Below are positions 9,551 through 17,291 of a DNA stretch of 64,000 nucleotides, one piece after another. Origin of the DNA: Halorubrum sp. F4 (GTDB taxonomy: Archaea; Halobacteriota; Halobacteria; Halobacteriales; Haloferacaceae). Within the stretch, counting starts at the first letter, position 1. Each line of letters opens with the position of its first letter. The notes under the pieces were generated by a model. It was given only the letters and a program-made list of their open reading frames with translations, ran no database searches and was not told the origin of the DNA. Position numbers and translations under genes: made by a program. The stretch spans positions 582,750 to 646,749 of the forward strand of contig NZ_JAPDFS010000002.1 of the NCBI RefSeq assembly GCF_027257195.1. The letters run 5' to 3'.

Positions 9551-9582
9551 CAAGCGGATTTTCATACCCCGGGAACGGGTGG

Positions 9583-9593
9583 ATATTATATGG
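9583..9593 (+). promoter_or_regulatory. TATA-like box of the ba3 oxidase operon
   Basis: ATATTATATGG lies 23-33 nt upstream of the ATG at 9616. The 97-bp divergent region between 9518 and 9616 is the obvious place for shared control of copper pump and oxidase. Confidence 0.55.
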
Positions 9594-9615
9594 TTGGCTG
9601 TCCGTAAGCGGACCC

Positions 9616-9789
9616 ATGAGCCGAACCGAGACGACAGGCGCGCCGGCGAACGACGCGGGCGGCGACGAGGAGTTCGACCCCGTCGGCACGCTCGCGCTCA
9701 TCGCCGTGTACTTCGCGATCCTCGTGATCGCATGGGTGTACATCTACTACATCGAGTTCCTCGGCCGTGACCTGGTCGTGGTGGGGTGA
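9616..9789 (+). CDS. ba3-type oxidase small subunit (single-helix microprotein)
   Basis: 57 residues starting MSRTETTGAP. The N-terminal 23 residues are polar, then one transmembrane helix (TLALIAVYFAILVIAWVYIY, about residues 25-44) and a short tail. It is the first gene of the oxidase operon and ends 6 bp before subunit II. Its size and place match the small single-helix subunit of ba3-type oxidases (subunit IIa in Thermus), but sequence identity cannot be tested by eye. Start fixed by the TATA-like box at 9583-9593. Confidence 0.75.
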   Translation: MSRTETTGAPANDAGGDEEFDPVGTLALIAVYFAILVIAWVYIYYIEFLGRDLVVVG

Positions 9790-9795
9790 AACGGA

Positions 9796-10302
9796 ATGCA
9801 CATTCACGCCTACGAGAAGATCTGGCTCGCGTTCGCCATCGTGTTGATCCTGTTGCTCCTCGGATCGGTCACCTACGGCGCGATCGGTCCCGGGGTGGCA
9901 ATGGTCGCCGACAGCGAGCCCCAGATCGACGCGAACGCGCTCGACGAGGACGACCGCTTCGCCGAACCTCGCGTCGAGCAGGTCGGCGAGAACGAGTACG
10001 AGGCGTACGTCGTCGCCTTCCAGTTCGGGTTCGAACCGAGCCCGATCGTGGTCCCCGAAAACAGCACCGTCACGTTCCAGATCACCTCCCGCGACGTGAT
10101 CCACGGCTTCGAGGTGGTCGGGACGAACGCGAACACCATGGTCGTGCCGGGCGAGGTCTCCGAGATAACCGTCGAGGTGGGTGAACCGCGGGAGTACGGG
10201 ATCCTCTGTAACGAGTACTGCGGGGCCGGCCACCACGCCATGGAGGGGAAACTCCACGTCGTCCCGGAGGAGGAGTTCGAGTCCGGGGGTGAGAGCGAAT
10301 GA
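9796..10302 (+). CDS. ba3-type terminal oxidase subunit II (CuA)
   Basis: 168 residues: one N-terminal helix (about 8-30) and an extracellular cupredoxin domain. The binuclear CuA ligands are visible in CNEYCGAGHHAM (about residues 139-150: Cys, Glu, Cys, His, Met), with the remaining His in VIHGFEV (about 102). A single helix instead of two is characteristic of B-type (ba3) oxidases. It accepts electrons, probably from halocyanin, and passes them to heme b in subunit I. Its stop overlaps the start of subunit I (ATGA), indicating translational coupling. Confidence 0.93.
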   Translation: MHIHAYEKIWLAFAIVLILLLLGSVTYGAIGPGVAMVADSEPQIDANALDEDDRFAEPRVEQVGENEYEAYVVAFQFGFEPSPIVVPENSTVTFQITSRDVIHGFEVVGTNANTMVVPGEVSEITVEVGEPREYGILCNEYCGAGHHAMEGKLHVVPEEEFESGGESE

Positions 10303-12119
10303 GCGACGCGCTCGAGGCGGAGGAGACGTTCTACGACGCGTTCCCGGAGGAGGCGAGGGTCGTCCGTGCGGCGCTTCTCGGGTCCTTCCTCGCGCTCACG
10401 CTCGGGGCGATCTTCGGGATCATCCAGACGCTTCACCGGACCGGGCTCTTCCGCGGGATCCTCAGCTCGGCCGACTACTACACCTCCCTCACCGCCCACG
10501 GGGTGTTCCTGGCGCTCAGCTTCACCACGTTCTTCCTCGTCGGACTGTTCACCTGGGCGGTGGTCCGTAGCCTCGACCGACCGCTCGTGAACATCAGGAT
10601 CACCTGGACCTGGTACGCGCTCATGGTCGTCGGGATGACGATGACCGGGATATCGATCCTCGCCGGCTTCGTCGACGCGGTCGACATGAGCGCGGACGTG
10701 CTCTTCACGTTCTACGCGCCGCTTCAGGCGCATCCGATGTTCTACGCCGGTCTCGCCGTCTTCATCGTCGGGAGCTGGCTCGCCGGCGCGGACTGGTTCC
10801 GCACGTGGCTCGCGTGGCGCGAGGACAACCCGGGAGAGCGGATCCCGCTCCAGACGTTCATGGTGTTGACCACCATGATCATGTGGTACATCGCCTCCTC
10901 GGCGGTCGCCGCGTCGGTGCTGATCTTCCTCCTTCCCTGGTCGCTCGGGCTGATCGAGTCGGTGAACCCGACGCTCACCCGGACGCTGTTCTGGTTCTTC
11001 GGCCACCCGGTGGTCTACTTCTGGTTGATGCCCGCGTACCTGCTGTGGTACACCGTGCTTCCGTCGATCGCCGGCGGGCGACTGTTCAGCGACCCCCTCG
11101 CGCGGGTCGTCTTCGTCCTCTTCCTGCTGTTGTCGACCCCGGTCGGCATCCACCACCAGTACCTCGACCCCGGCATCGCCGAGGGCTTCAAGTTCATCTC
11201 GATGACGAACACGATGTTCCTCCTGTTGCCGAGCCTGCTCACGGCGTTCACCGTCGTCGCGAGCGTCGAGTACGGCGCACGCCAGCGCGGCGGCACCGGG
11301 GTCTTCGGCTGGCTTCGATCGCTCCCCTGGCGGGACCCGGCGTTCACCGGGATGATGCTGGCGGGACTGATGTTCGCGGCCGGCGGGTTCTCGGGGATGG
11401 TCAACGCCGGGATGAACATCAACTACATGATTCACAACACGATCTGGGTCCCCGGTCACTTCCACCTCACCGTGGGGACCGCGGTCGCGCTCACGTTCAT
11501 GGCCGCGACCTACTGGCTGTGGCCGCAGATCACCAACAAACCGGTCTACAGCCGATCGATCGGGCTGTTCCAGGTCGTCCTCTGGTTCATCGGGATGGCG
11601 CTCATGTCGAACGCGATGCACGCGCAGGGGCTGCTCGGCGCTCCCCGACGGACGGCCGAGCCGGAGTACTCCGGCTTCGACTACCCGGTCGCGTTCGGCG
11701 GCTTCGAGGAGTTGAACGTCCAGATCGCGATCGGCGGAACGCTGCTGTTCCTCTCGACGGTCCTGTTCATCGGGAACCTCGTGCTCACGATGGGTAATCC
11801 GCGCGTCTCCGGGCTCGCGGAGACGATCCGTCCCGCGCTCTCCGGCCCCGACGACGCCCCCGAGGTGCTCGACGACCTCCGGATCTGGGCCGGGATCGCC
11901 GTGACCCTCGTCGTGCTCGCGTACGCGCTCCCGCTCGCGGCGATCATCAACGACGGCGGGCTGCTCGGTCCCGGCGTCGGGACGTATCCCGTGTGGATCG
12001 ACGCGGCGGTCGGCACGCTGGCGGAGGTCGCCGTACCGGCGGCGTGGTCGCTCGTCGACGCGCTCGCGTTCCTCGGTGCCCGCCTCCTCGATGCGGCCAC
12101 CTCCGGGGTGATCGCGTGA
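10299..12119 (+). CDS. ba3-type terminal oxidase subunit I (heme-copper oxidase, B family)
   Basis: 606 residues with about 13 hydrophobic helices. Key ligands: LTAHGVFLAL (His for low-spin heme, about residue 67), FGHPVVYFWLMP with the CuB His and the cross-linked Tyr four residues on (about 233-237), VGIHHQY (two further CuB His, about 285), and VPGHFHLTVG (high-spin and low-spin heme His, about 387-389). The A-family Glu motif is absent, fitting a B-type enzyme. It reduces O2 to water and pumps protons in the cytoplasmic membrane. Flanked by overlaps on both sides, it is the core of a compact operon. Confidence 0.94.
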   Translation: MSDALEAEETFYDAFPEEARVVRAALLGSFLALTLGAIFGIIQTLHRTGLFRGILSSADYYTSLTAHGVFLALSFTTFFLVGLFTWAVVRSLDRPLVNIRITWTWYALMVVGMTMTGISILAGFVDAVDMSADVLFTFYAPLQAHPMFYAGLAVFIVGSWLAGADWFRTWLAWREDNPGERIPLQTFMVLTTMIMWYIASSAVAASVLIFLLPWSLGLIESVNPTLTRTLFWFFGHPVVYFWLMPAYLLWYTVLPSIAGGRLFSDPLARVVFVLFLLLSTPVGIHHQYLDPGIAEGFKFISMTNTMFLLLPSLLTAFTVVASVEYGARQRGGTGVFGWLRSLPWRDPAFTGMMLAGLMFAAGGFSGMVNAGMNINYMIHNTIWVPGHFHLTVGTAVALTFMAATYWLWPQITNKPVYSRSIGLFQVVLWFIGMALMSNAMHAQGLLGAPRRTAEPEYSGFDYPVAFGGFEELNVQIAIGGTLLFLSTVLFIGNLVLTMGNPRVSGLAETIRPALSGPDDAPEVLDDLRIWAGIAVTLVVLAYALPLAAIINDGGLLGPGVGTYPVWIDAAVGTLAEVAVPAAWSLVDALAFLGARLLDAATSGVIA

Positions 12120-12325
12120 ACTTCGACGTCACCCGCGGCGGGTTGCTCGTCGGGCTCGCGGTCTTCGGGGTCATCGTCTACGAGCTCCGGACGGTTCTCG
12201 ACGCCCTCGGCCTCAGCCTCCCGATCGTTCCGTACATGGCCGGCGTGTTCGTCCTCGCCGGGATCGCGGTCTGGCTCGTGGTGCTCTCCGGCGGCTGGCG
12301 GACCGAACCCGACGAGGCCGGCTGA
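12116..12325 (+). CDS. Small membrane protein of the oxidase operon (CbaC-like)
   Basis: 69 residues from a GTG overlapping the subunit I stop (GTGA). Two hydrophobic helices: GLLVGLAVFGVIVYEL (about 9-24) and PYMAGVFVLAGIAVWLVVLS (about 38-57), then a short polar tail. The tight overlap shows it belongs to the oxidase operon. Haloarchaeal ba3 operons contain a small protein called CbaC; I think this is the same, from position and topology, but did not verify the sequence. Confidence 0.7.
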   Translation: MNFDVTRGGLLVGLAVFGVIVYELRTVLDALGLSLPIVPYMAGVFVLAGIAVWLVVLSGGWRTEPDEAG

Positions 12326-12451
12326 CTCGATAAGGCCCGGCGACGCGACGAGGCCCGACGACGGCCGACGAGTCCGAACGGCTCTGCCACGGCCGAGGTC
12401 GGGCGGGCGATCGACCGGAGCGGTTTTGCCGATCTCTCCCGTCGGTCCGAC

Positions 12452-12697
12452 ATGGATCGAACGCGCGTCGTCGTCCGCTGTGCGGAGTGTTCCTTCGAGG
12501 CGACACACGACCGGCTCCGGTCGGCCCGGGAGAGCCTCGCCGAGCACGAGGCCGAGACCGGTCACGCCGTCGACTGGCGGATCGAGTCGCTCGCGCCGGG
12601 CGTCGAGCGTGCGGGCGAGGACGCCGGCGTGTGCGGCCGCCCGGCGTGTGCCGACTCCGACTCGCCGCTCGTCGATCCGGACGTACCCGACCGCTGA
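12452..12697 (+). CDS. Small zinc-finger-like protein, unknown function
   Basis: 81 residues, ATG start. A C2H2-like pattern is visible: CAECSF at 10-15 and later His residues in AEHEAETGHAVDW (about 32-42), the spacing of many haloarchaeal small zinc-finger proteins. Two further Cys occur at VCGRPACA (about 60-66). The C-terminus is acidic. It has no operon partner: the oxidase operon ends 126 bp before and the TrmB gene converges 36 bp after. DNA binding or protein interaction is plausible; nothing specific can be read. Confidence 0.7.
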   Translation: MDRTRVVVRCAECSFEATHDRLRSARESLAEHEAETGHAVDWRIESLAPGVERAGEDAGVCGRPACADSDSPLVDPDVPDR

Positions 12698-12733
12698 GGT
12701 CGGCGTCGTCGATCGCGGCTGCCGTTCGACCGT

Positions 12734-13540
12734 TCAGCCGAACGAGAGCGCCTCCGCCTCCGCCCATCGCGGCTCGAACTCCTCGCTCACGCTGGCGGCG
12801 AACTCGGCGTCCTTGATGTCGATCATCGCGAAGGGCTCCTCGCCCGAGAGGGGATGTGGCACCTCGATACACACCTCGAGCCCGTCGAAGACGTTGAACG
12901 TCCCGTCGACGCCCGGCGTCGTCCGAACCGAGAATCCCTCGTTGTCGGCGAGTTCGGCGCTGTATCGGCGGCCGACGCTTCGCGGAAGCGCGTCGACCGT
13001 CTCCGGCGACAACAACACCCTGACCTCGACGCCGCGGTCGAGCGCCGCCTCCAGCTCCGCGGTCACTCGCTCTCCGATCGTGCCCAGGTCGAAGCCGGTC
13101 GCGGGTGCGCCGGCGACGACGACCATCCGACGCTCCGCGGTCGCGATCCGTTCCAACAGGAGATCAGTGGCGTCCTCCGCGCCGACGGCGGCCGTCCAGA
13201 ACTCGCCGTCGACGGGGTCGGTGGCGTCGAGCTCGCTCGAGAGCTCCTCGACGACCGACGCGTACTGTTCGGCCCGTGCGTCGAGCTCGCGTCGTTTCTC
13301 CTCGAGCAATCGGTCCAGGGCGGCGTCGGGCTCGATGCCGACGTACTTCTTCGGACGGCTCGCCGCCTGGCTCCGGACGAGATCGTGGCCCTCGAGGCTG
13401 TTGAGCACGTCGTAGATACGACCCATCGGGACCTCGCTGGCCCGCGAGAGGTCCTTCGCCGTCGTCGGCCCGGTCCGCAGCAGGGCGCGGTACGCGCGGG
13501 CCTCGTACTCCGACAGACCGAGATCGCGGAGGGATGCCAT
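12734..13540 (-). CDS. TrmB-family transcriptional regulator
   Basis: 268 residues. The N-terminal winged helix, about residues 5-75, has the TrmB hallmark LGLSEYEARAYRALL..GPTTAKDLS and SEVPMGRIYDVLNSLE. A coiled-coil segment (about 80-115) and a PLD-like C-terminal sugar/ligand domain follow, with VEVRVLLSPETV near 175. TrmB proteins sense sugars or related metabolites and act as repressors or activators. It is divergent from nothing close and could control its own gene or the asparaginase/thioredoxin region; the target cannot be deduced. Codon use is like its neighbours. Confidence 0.88.
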   Translation of the reverse strand: MASLRDLGLSEYEARAYRALLRTGPTTAKDLSRASEVPMGRIYDVLNSLEGHDLVRSQAASRPKKYVGIEPDAALDRLLEEKRRELDARAEQYASVVEELSSELDATDPVDGEFWTAAVGAEDATDLLLERIATAERRMVVVAGAPATGFDLGTIGERVTAELEAALDRGVEVRVLLSPETVDALPRSVGRRYSAELADNEGFSVRTTPGVDGTFNVFDGLEVCIEVPHPLSGEEPFAMIDIKDAEFAASVSEEFEPRWAEAEALSFG

Positions 13541-13561
13541 GCCCCTACGGTGTCGCGGTGT

Positions 13562-13571
13562 CGATATAAAC
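13562..13571 (-). promoter_or_regulatory. TATA-like box of the TrmB gene
   Basis: On the minus strand GTTTATATCG lies 22-31 nt before the ATG at 13540 and is the strongest AT block in this interval. Confidence 0.5.
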
Positions 13572-13662
13572 GCGTCGAAGGTTTACGCTCGTTTCAGCGG
13601 AGGGACGGTCCGACGAGACGCCGACGGCGATCGAGGCATGGATCGCCGCTCGACGACGCGGA

Positions 13663-15339
13663 TCACTCGGCCGTCTCCGCGACGCGGCTCATCAACTCGT
13701 CCGGGGTTGTCGCGGGGGCGGAGACGGCGTCGCCGGCGATCACGACGGCCGATCCCTCGGGGACGGTTCGCGGCGCGGGCGCGTCCTCGCGGTGGGCGTT
13801 CGGGACGACGACCTTCTCGTGGTCGGCGACCCGCCAGGCCGCCCGGTGGAGGTCGCTCCCGGGTTCGGTACCGACGACGATGACGGTCGTTCCGCGGAGC
13901 AACCGTCCCACGAGGCTCCCGTACCCCGCGACCTGTACCCCGAGCCGGTCGGTCGCGCCCGCGAACGACTCGGCGGTCTCGCGGGCGACCGACCGGTAGC
14001 GGTCCTCGCCGGTGAGCGCCGCGAGGTCGACGAGCGCGGACGAGAGCTCCACGTTGCCGTCGAGCGGCCTGAATGGGCGGTCGAGCAGTCCGGCACCGGA
14101 ACGCGGTCCGTCGACGAACGAGCCGTCGACGTGGAGCTCCTCGATCGCTCGGTCCGCGACCGCGCGGGCGACGTCGGCACCTTCGCCGAGCACCCCGGCG
14201 GCACGGACGTACGCGTCCACGACCCGCGAGACGTCCTCGAGGAGGTCGCTCGGGGCGAGGTCGTCGGTCCCGTCGTCGCCGTCCGTGGACCGGTAGTGGG
14301 TCACGAGGCCGGTGTCGAGGTCGATCAGGTCGCGCTCGAGACCGTCGAGGATCCGCTCGGCGTACTCGCGGGCGCGGCCGTCGTCGGTGTACGCCGCGAA
14401 CGCGAGGAGCGCGTCGGCCGAGAGCGCGTTGGCGCCGGCGAAGACGGTGAGGTCGCGACGGGGCGAGTCGAGCTCCGTGCGGTCCTCGGCGGGGGCGGCG
14501 TAGTAGGCTCGCCCGAGCCCCGGACCGAGGCTCCCGCCGACGCCGTAGCCGGTCCAGAGGTCGTCGGTGAGGAAGTCGACGGCCGCCGCGGCGGGCTCGC
14601 GGTACGCCTCCTCGCCGGTGTAGAGGTAGGCGTTCGCGAACGCCCGCGTCACCGCCGCGTTCGTGTCCGCCGGCTTCTCGTAGGCCACGTCGCTCCAGTC
14701 GCGGGTCCCGGCGAACCGGAAGAAGCCGCCGGCGACGTCGTCCGCGAGGTGGTCGCGGACCGCGTCGAGGGTGCGCAGGCCACGGTCGCGGTCGCGTTTC
14801 AACGCGAACTCGACGGTGCGGGGAAGCGGGAACTTCGCGTCGGTTCCCCATCCCGCGTACTCCTCGTCGTACTTGTTCTCGAGTTGTCCGGCGAGGTGGC
14901 TCTCGACCGCCTCGGAGAGCTCGCCGGCCGGCGGTCGGTCGCCGTTCAGCGCGCGCGGGATCCGACCGGCCTCGCGACCCTCCTCGTCCCACATCCGTTG
15001 GACTGACTCGAGCACCTGGCGCATCCCGTCGATGCCGAGGTACCCCGCGCCGGTGAGCAGTTCGCCGTCGGGCGTGAGGAAGGCGGTCGTGGGGAACCCG
15101 CCCATGTTGTACCGCTCGCGGACGCGCGGTCGGCGGTCGACGTCGACTCGGACCGGCACGAACCACTCGTTCACGTTGGCTGCGACCCGCGGCTCGGCGT
15201 AGGTGGTCGCGTCCATCTCGTGACAGCCCTCACACCAGGTGGCCGAAAGCGAGAGGAGGACCGGCAGGTCCCGCTCGTCGGCCTCGGCGAACGCCTCGCG
15301 GCCCCACTCGCGCCACTCGACCCGCGTCGCGTCGGTCAT
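13663..15339 (-). CDS. Thioredoxin-domain protein of the YyaL/DUF255 family
   Basis: 558 residues. N-terminal thioredoxin-like domain (about 1-110) with ATWCEGCHEMD (CxxC at 33-36) and the cis-Pro in GGFPTTAFL (about 79-86). The rest is an alpha/alpha-barrel like part with KYDEEYAGWGTDAKFPLPR (near 160) and GGFFRFAGTRDWSDVAYEKP, typical of the YyaL/SPATA20 family. Bacterial members are about 680-720 residues, so this is a shorter form. The biochemical function of the family is unsettled. It ends 122 bp downstream of the TrmB start on the same strand. Confidence 0.83.
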   Translation of the reverse strand: MTDATRVEWREWGREAFAEADERDLPVLLSLSATWCEGCHEMDATTYAEPRVAANVNEWFVPVRVDVDRRPRVRERYNMGGFPTTAFLTPDGELLTGAGYLGIDGMRQVLESVQRMWDEEGREAGRIPRALNGDRPPAGELSEAVESHLAGQLENKYDEEYAGWGTDAKFPLPRTVEFALKRDRDRGLRTLDAVRDHLADDVAGGFFRFAGTRDWSDVAYEKPADTNAAVTRAFANAYLYTGEEAYREPAAAAVDFLTDDLWTGYGVGGSLGPGLGRAYYAAPAEDRTELDSPRRDLTVFAGANALSADALLAFAAYTDDGRAREYAERILDGLERDLIDLDTGLVTHYRSTDGDDGTDDLAPSDLLEDVSRVVDAYVRAAGVLGEGADVARAVADRAIEELHVDGSFVDGPRSGAGLLDRPFRPLDGNVELSSALVDLAALTGEDRYRSVARETAESFAGATDRLGVQVAGYGSLVGRLLRGTTVIVVGTEPGSDLHRAAWRVADHEKVVVPNAHREDAPAPRTVPEGSAVVIAGDAVSAPATTPDELMSRVAETAE

Positions 15340-15420
15340 GGATCACGCTCGGGTGGGCGGGTGGGTAAGCGCTTCGAGACGGCGGGCGGGATGGAGGCTC
15401 GCGGAGGGCGGAGGGTCCGG

Positions 15421-15465
15421 AAGTGGAGGGTCTGAAAGTGGAAGGTCTGAAAGTGGAGGGTCTGG
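15421..15465. repeat. 15-bp tandem repeat, three copies
   Basis: AAGTGGAGGGTCTGA occurs at 15421-15435, with one change at 15436-15450 and one at 15451-15465, followed by a decayed fourth partial copy. It sits in the short intergenic stretch between two minus-strand genes. Purine-rich on the plus strand; probably slippage-derived. Confidence 0.75.
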
Positions 15466-15498
15466 AAATTGAGGATGGCGTTCCCGGATGTGCCGGGA

Positions 15499-15816
15499 TC
15501 AGGCGTCGGTCTCGTCGGCGCGGCGGTCGTCCGACGTGGCGGACGCGTTCCGCACGTCGGAGGCGGCCGAAACGCCGTACTCGTCGGTCGATCCGGGATC
15601 GTAGTCGTGGCCGAGCGCGAGCGCGACCGCGTTCGCGGCCAACAGTCCGACGAAGATCAGGCCGTTGGTTCGGTCGAGCCCGGCGTACAGCAGGAACGGG
15701 TAGCCGACCGGGATGACGATCGCCGCCCAGAACGCCACGGCTCTGACGGTGCGGCTCATCCGCTCCGCGAGGGGGAGCGTGAGGGGGATCCGTTCGAGGG
15801 GGACACGGGTGGACAT
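15499..15816 (-). CDS. Small two-helix haloarchaeal membrane protein
   Basis: 105 residues from the ATG at 15816 (MSTRVPLERI); a longer frame from 15846 would place the start inside the TATA-like box at 15844-15853. Two hydrophobic segments (about 28-46 and 50-67) are separated by GLDRTN; the second contains GLIFVGLLAANAVALALGHDYDPG. The C-terminal tail is polar and Asp/Ser rich. No catalytic motif. It lies upstream of the YyaL gene on the same strand but 159 bp away, so linkage is uncertain. Confidence 0.7.
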   Translation of the reverse strand: MSTRVPLERIPLTLPLAERMSRTVRAVAFWAAIVIPVGYPFLLYAGLDRTNGLIFVGLLAANAVALALGHDYDPGSTDEYGVSAASDVRNASATSDDRRADETDA

Positions 15817-15843
15817 CTGACGTTTCCCCCAACGGGTGGTACC

Positions 15844-15853
15844 CACATATAGC
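15844..15853 (-). promoter_or_regulatory. TATA-like box of the 15816 gene
   Basis: On the minus strand GCTATATGTG lies 28-37 nt before the ATG at 15816. Confidence 0.45.
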
Positions 15854-15930
15854 CCGCCGAGGGTTCGGCGTAATTCACACCTTGTACCGTGTTTCGCGAC
15901 GTTTCAAAACCGTCTCAAAAAGCAGTAAAA

Positions 15931-15940
15931 AGTTCATAAG
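15931..15940 (+). promoter_or_regulatory. Orphan TATA-like box in an AT-rich patch
   Basis: AGTTCATAAG sits in the most AT-rich 70 bp of this area (about 15885-15960), 20-29 nt before an ATG at 15960 opening a 31-codon frame (MGLVIDSTRRR...) that stops at 16055. It may drive a leader peptide or small RNA upstream of the asparaginase gene. Confidence 0.3.
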
Positions 15941-16110
15941 CAGATTTGGAGATTCTTTCATGGGTCTCGTGATCGATTCCACCCGACGGCGGATTCGGGT
16001 CGAACGAGATCCCCGGGAGAGTGGAACGAGGGGCGACAGTCGAACCGCGGAGTGACGCCCTGCCTGCCGAGGGGCGAAGCGATTTACTCCTGCCGCGGCC
16101 ACCGTCGGCC

Positions 16111-17166
16111 ATGGGAAGCGACGAGACCAGCGGGAGCGGAGAGCCCGGAAACGAAAAGCGACCACACGTGTGTGTCGTCGCCTGCGGCGGAACGATCGCG
16201 TCGGAGCCGGGAGACGACGGTGCCGCGCCGGCCAAGACGGGGTCGGACCTCGTGTCGGCGGTCCCCGGCGTCGAGACGTACGCGACGGTGTCGGCCCGGG
16301 AGGTCTGTTCACAGCCGGGGTTCGACGTGCGGTGGCGCGACGTGTTCGCGACCGCGGCCGCGGCGCGGGAGGCGGTCGAGGAGGGCGCGGACGGGATCGT
16401 CGTCACCCACGGGACCGACACGCTCGCGGACACCGCCTACGCGCTCGACGTGTTGACCGACCTGCCCGCACCGGTCGTGGTGACGGGCGCACAGCGTCGC
16501 CTCGACGAGCCCTCGAGCGACGTGCCGGCGAACCTGACGCTCGCGGTCCGGGCGGCGGCCGACGACCGGTTCGCGCGCGGCGTCCACGTCGCGTTCGACG
16601 ACGAGCTTCACGCCGGCCGCGACGTGGTGAAGGGCCACAGCAACGCGCTCTCGACGATGACCTCTCCGGCGGCGGCTCCGATCGCGACGTTCACCCGCGC
16701 GGCCTCCGACCTCGTCCGCGAGCCGCGTCGGAGGGTCGCGGTCGACCCGCTCTGTGGACCGGAGGGGCCGATCGATCCCGCGGACCCGGCCGCGGCGGCC
16801 GACCGCGTTCCCGAGGTCCCCGTGATCCACTCGGGGACGGGGGCCACCGCGGCGGGGATCGAGCGCGCCCTCGCCGCCGACGTGGGCGGGATCGTGATCG
16901 AGGGGACGGGGCTCGGGAACGCCACGGCCGCGATCGGCGACGCCGTCGCGGAGGCGGTCGACGAGGTACCCGTCGTCGTCGCCGGCCGGCCCGCCGGCCC
17001 GACCGAACCGGTGTACGGGACGCCGGGCGGGGCGGTCACGCTCGCGGACCACGGCGTCGTCTTCGCCGGAAACCTCCCGGCGGCGAAGGCCCGCGTCGGG
17101 CTGGCGCTCGGGCTGGCCGCCGGCGTCGGGCGGGAGGACCTCCCGCGGGTCTTCGGGCGACCGTAG
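16111..17166 (+). CDS. L-asparaginase (type II-like)
   Basis: 351 residues from the ATG at 16111; the frame extends to 16021 but that part is Arg/Pro-rich and unlike the family. Catalytic signatures: VVACGGTIAS (first Thr, about residue 27) and VVTHGTDTLADTA (Thr-Asp pair, about 100), followed by VVVTGAQR (about 124) and a Lys in VVKGHSNAL (about 175). The reaction is L-asparagine to aspartate plus ammonia. GatD of the archaeal amidotransferase is related but is normally longer and paired with gatE, which is not nearby. A TATA-like CGATTTACTC at 16079-16088 precedes this start. Confidence 0.85.
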   Translation: MGSDETSGSGEPGNEKRPHVCVVACGGTIASEPGDDGAAPAKTGSDLVSAVPGVETYATVSAREVCSQPGFDVRWRDVFATAAAAREAVEEGADGIVVTHGTDTLADTAYALDVLTDLPAPVVVTGAQRRLDEPSSDVPANLTLAVRAAADDRFARGVHVAFDDELHAGRDVVKGHSNALSTMTSPAAAPIATFTRAASDLVREPRRRVAVDPLCGPEGPIDPADPAAAADRVPEVPVIHSGTGATAAGIERALAADVGGIVIEGTGLGNATAAIGDAVAEAVDEVPVVVAGRPAGPTEPVYGTPGGAVTLADHGVVFAGNLPAAKARVGLALGLAAGVGREDLPRVFGRP

Positions 17167-17291
17167 CGGATCGTCGGATCCACAGCGGATCGCCCGATCC
17201 GGATGGCGCGCCGCCGCCGGCGACGCGGGTAGCACAGAGAGCCGTTTGTGCCTCCACGAAGCCCTTATCCGGCACCGTCGTATCGGCGGGT

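Noticed and set aside
15421-15474. CRISPR-like direct repeats
   Set aside because: Unit is 15 bp without spacers, three copies only; simple tandem slippage.
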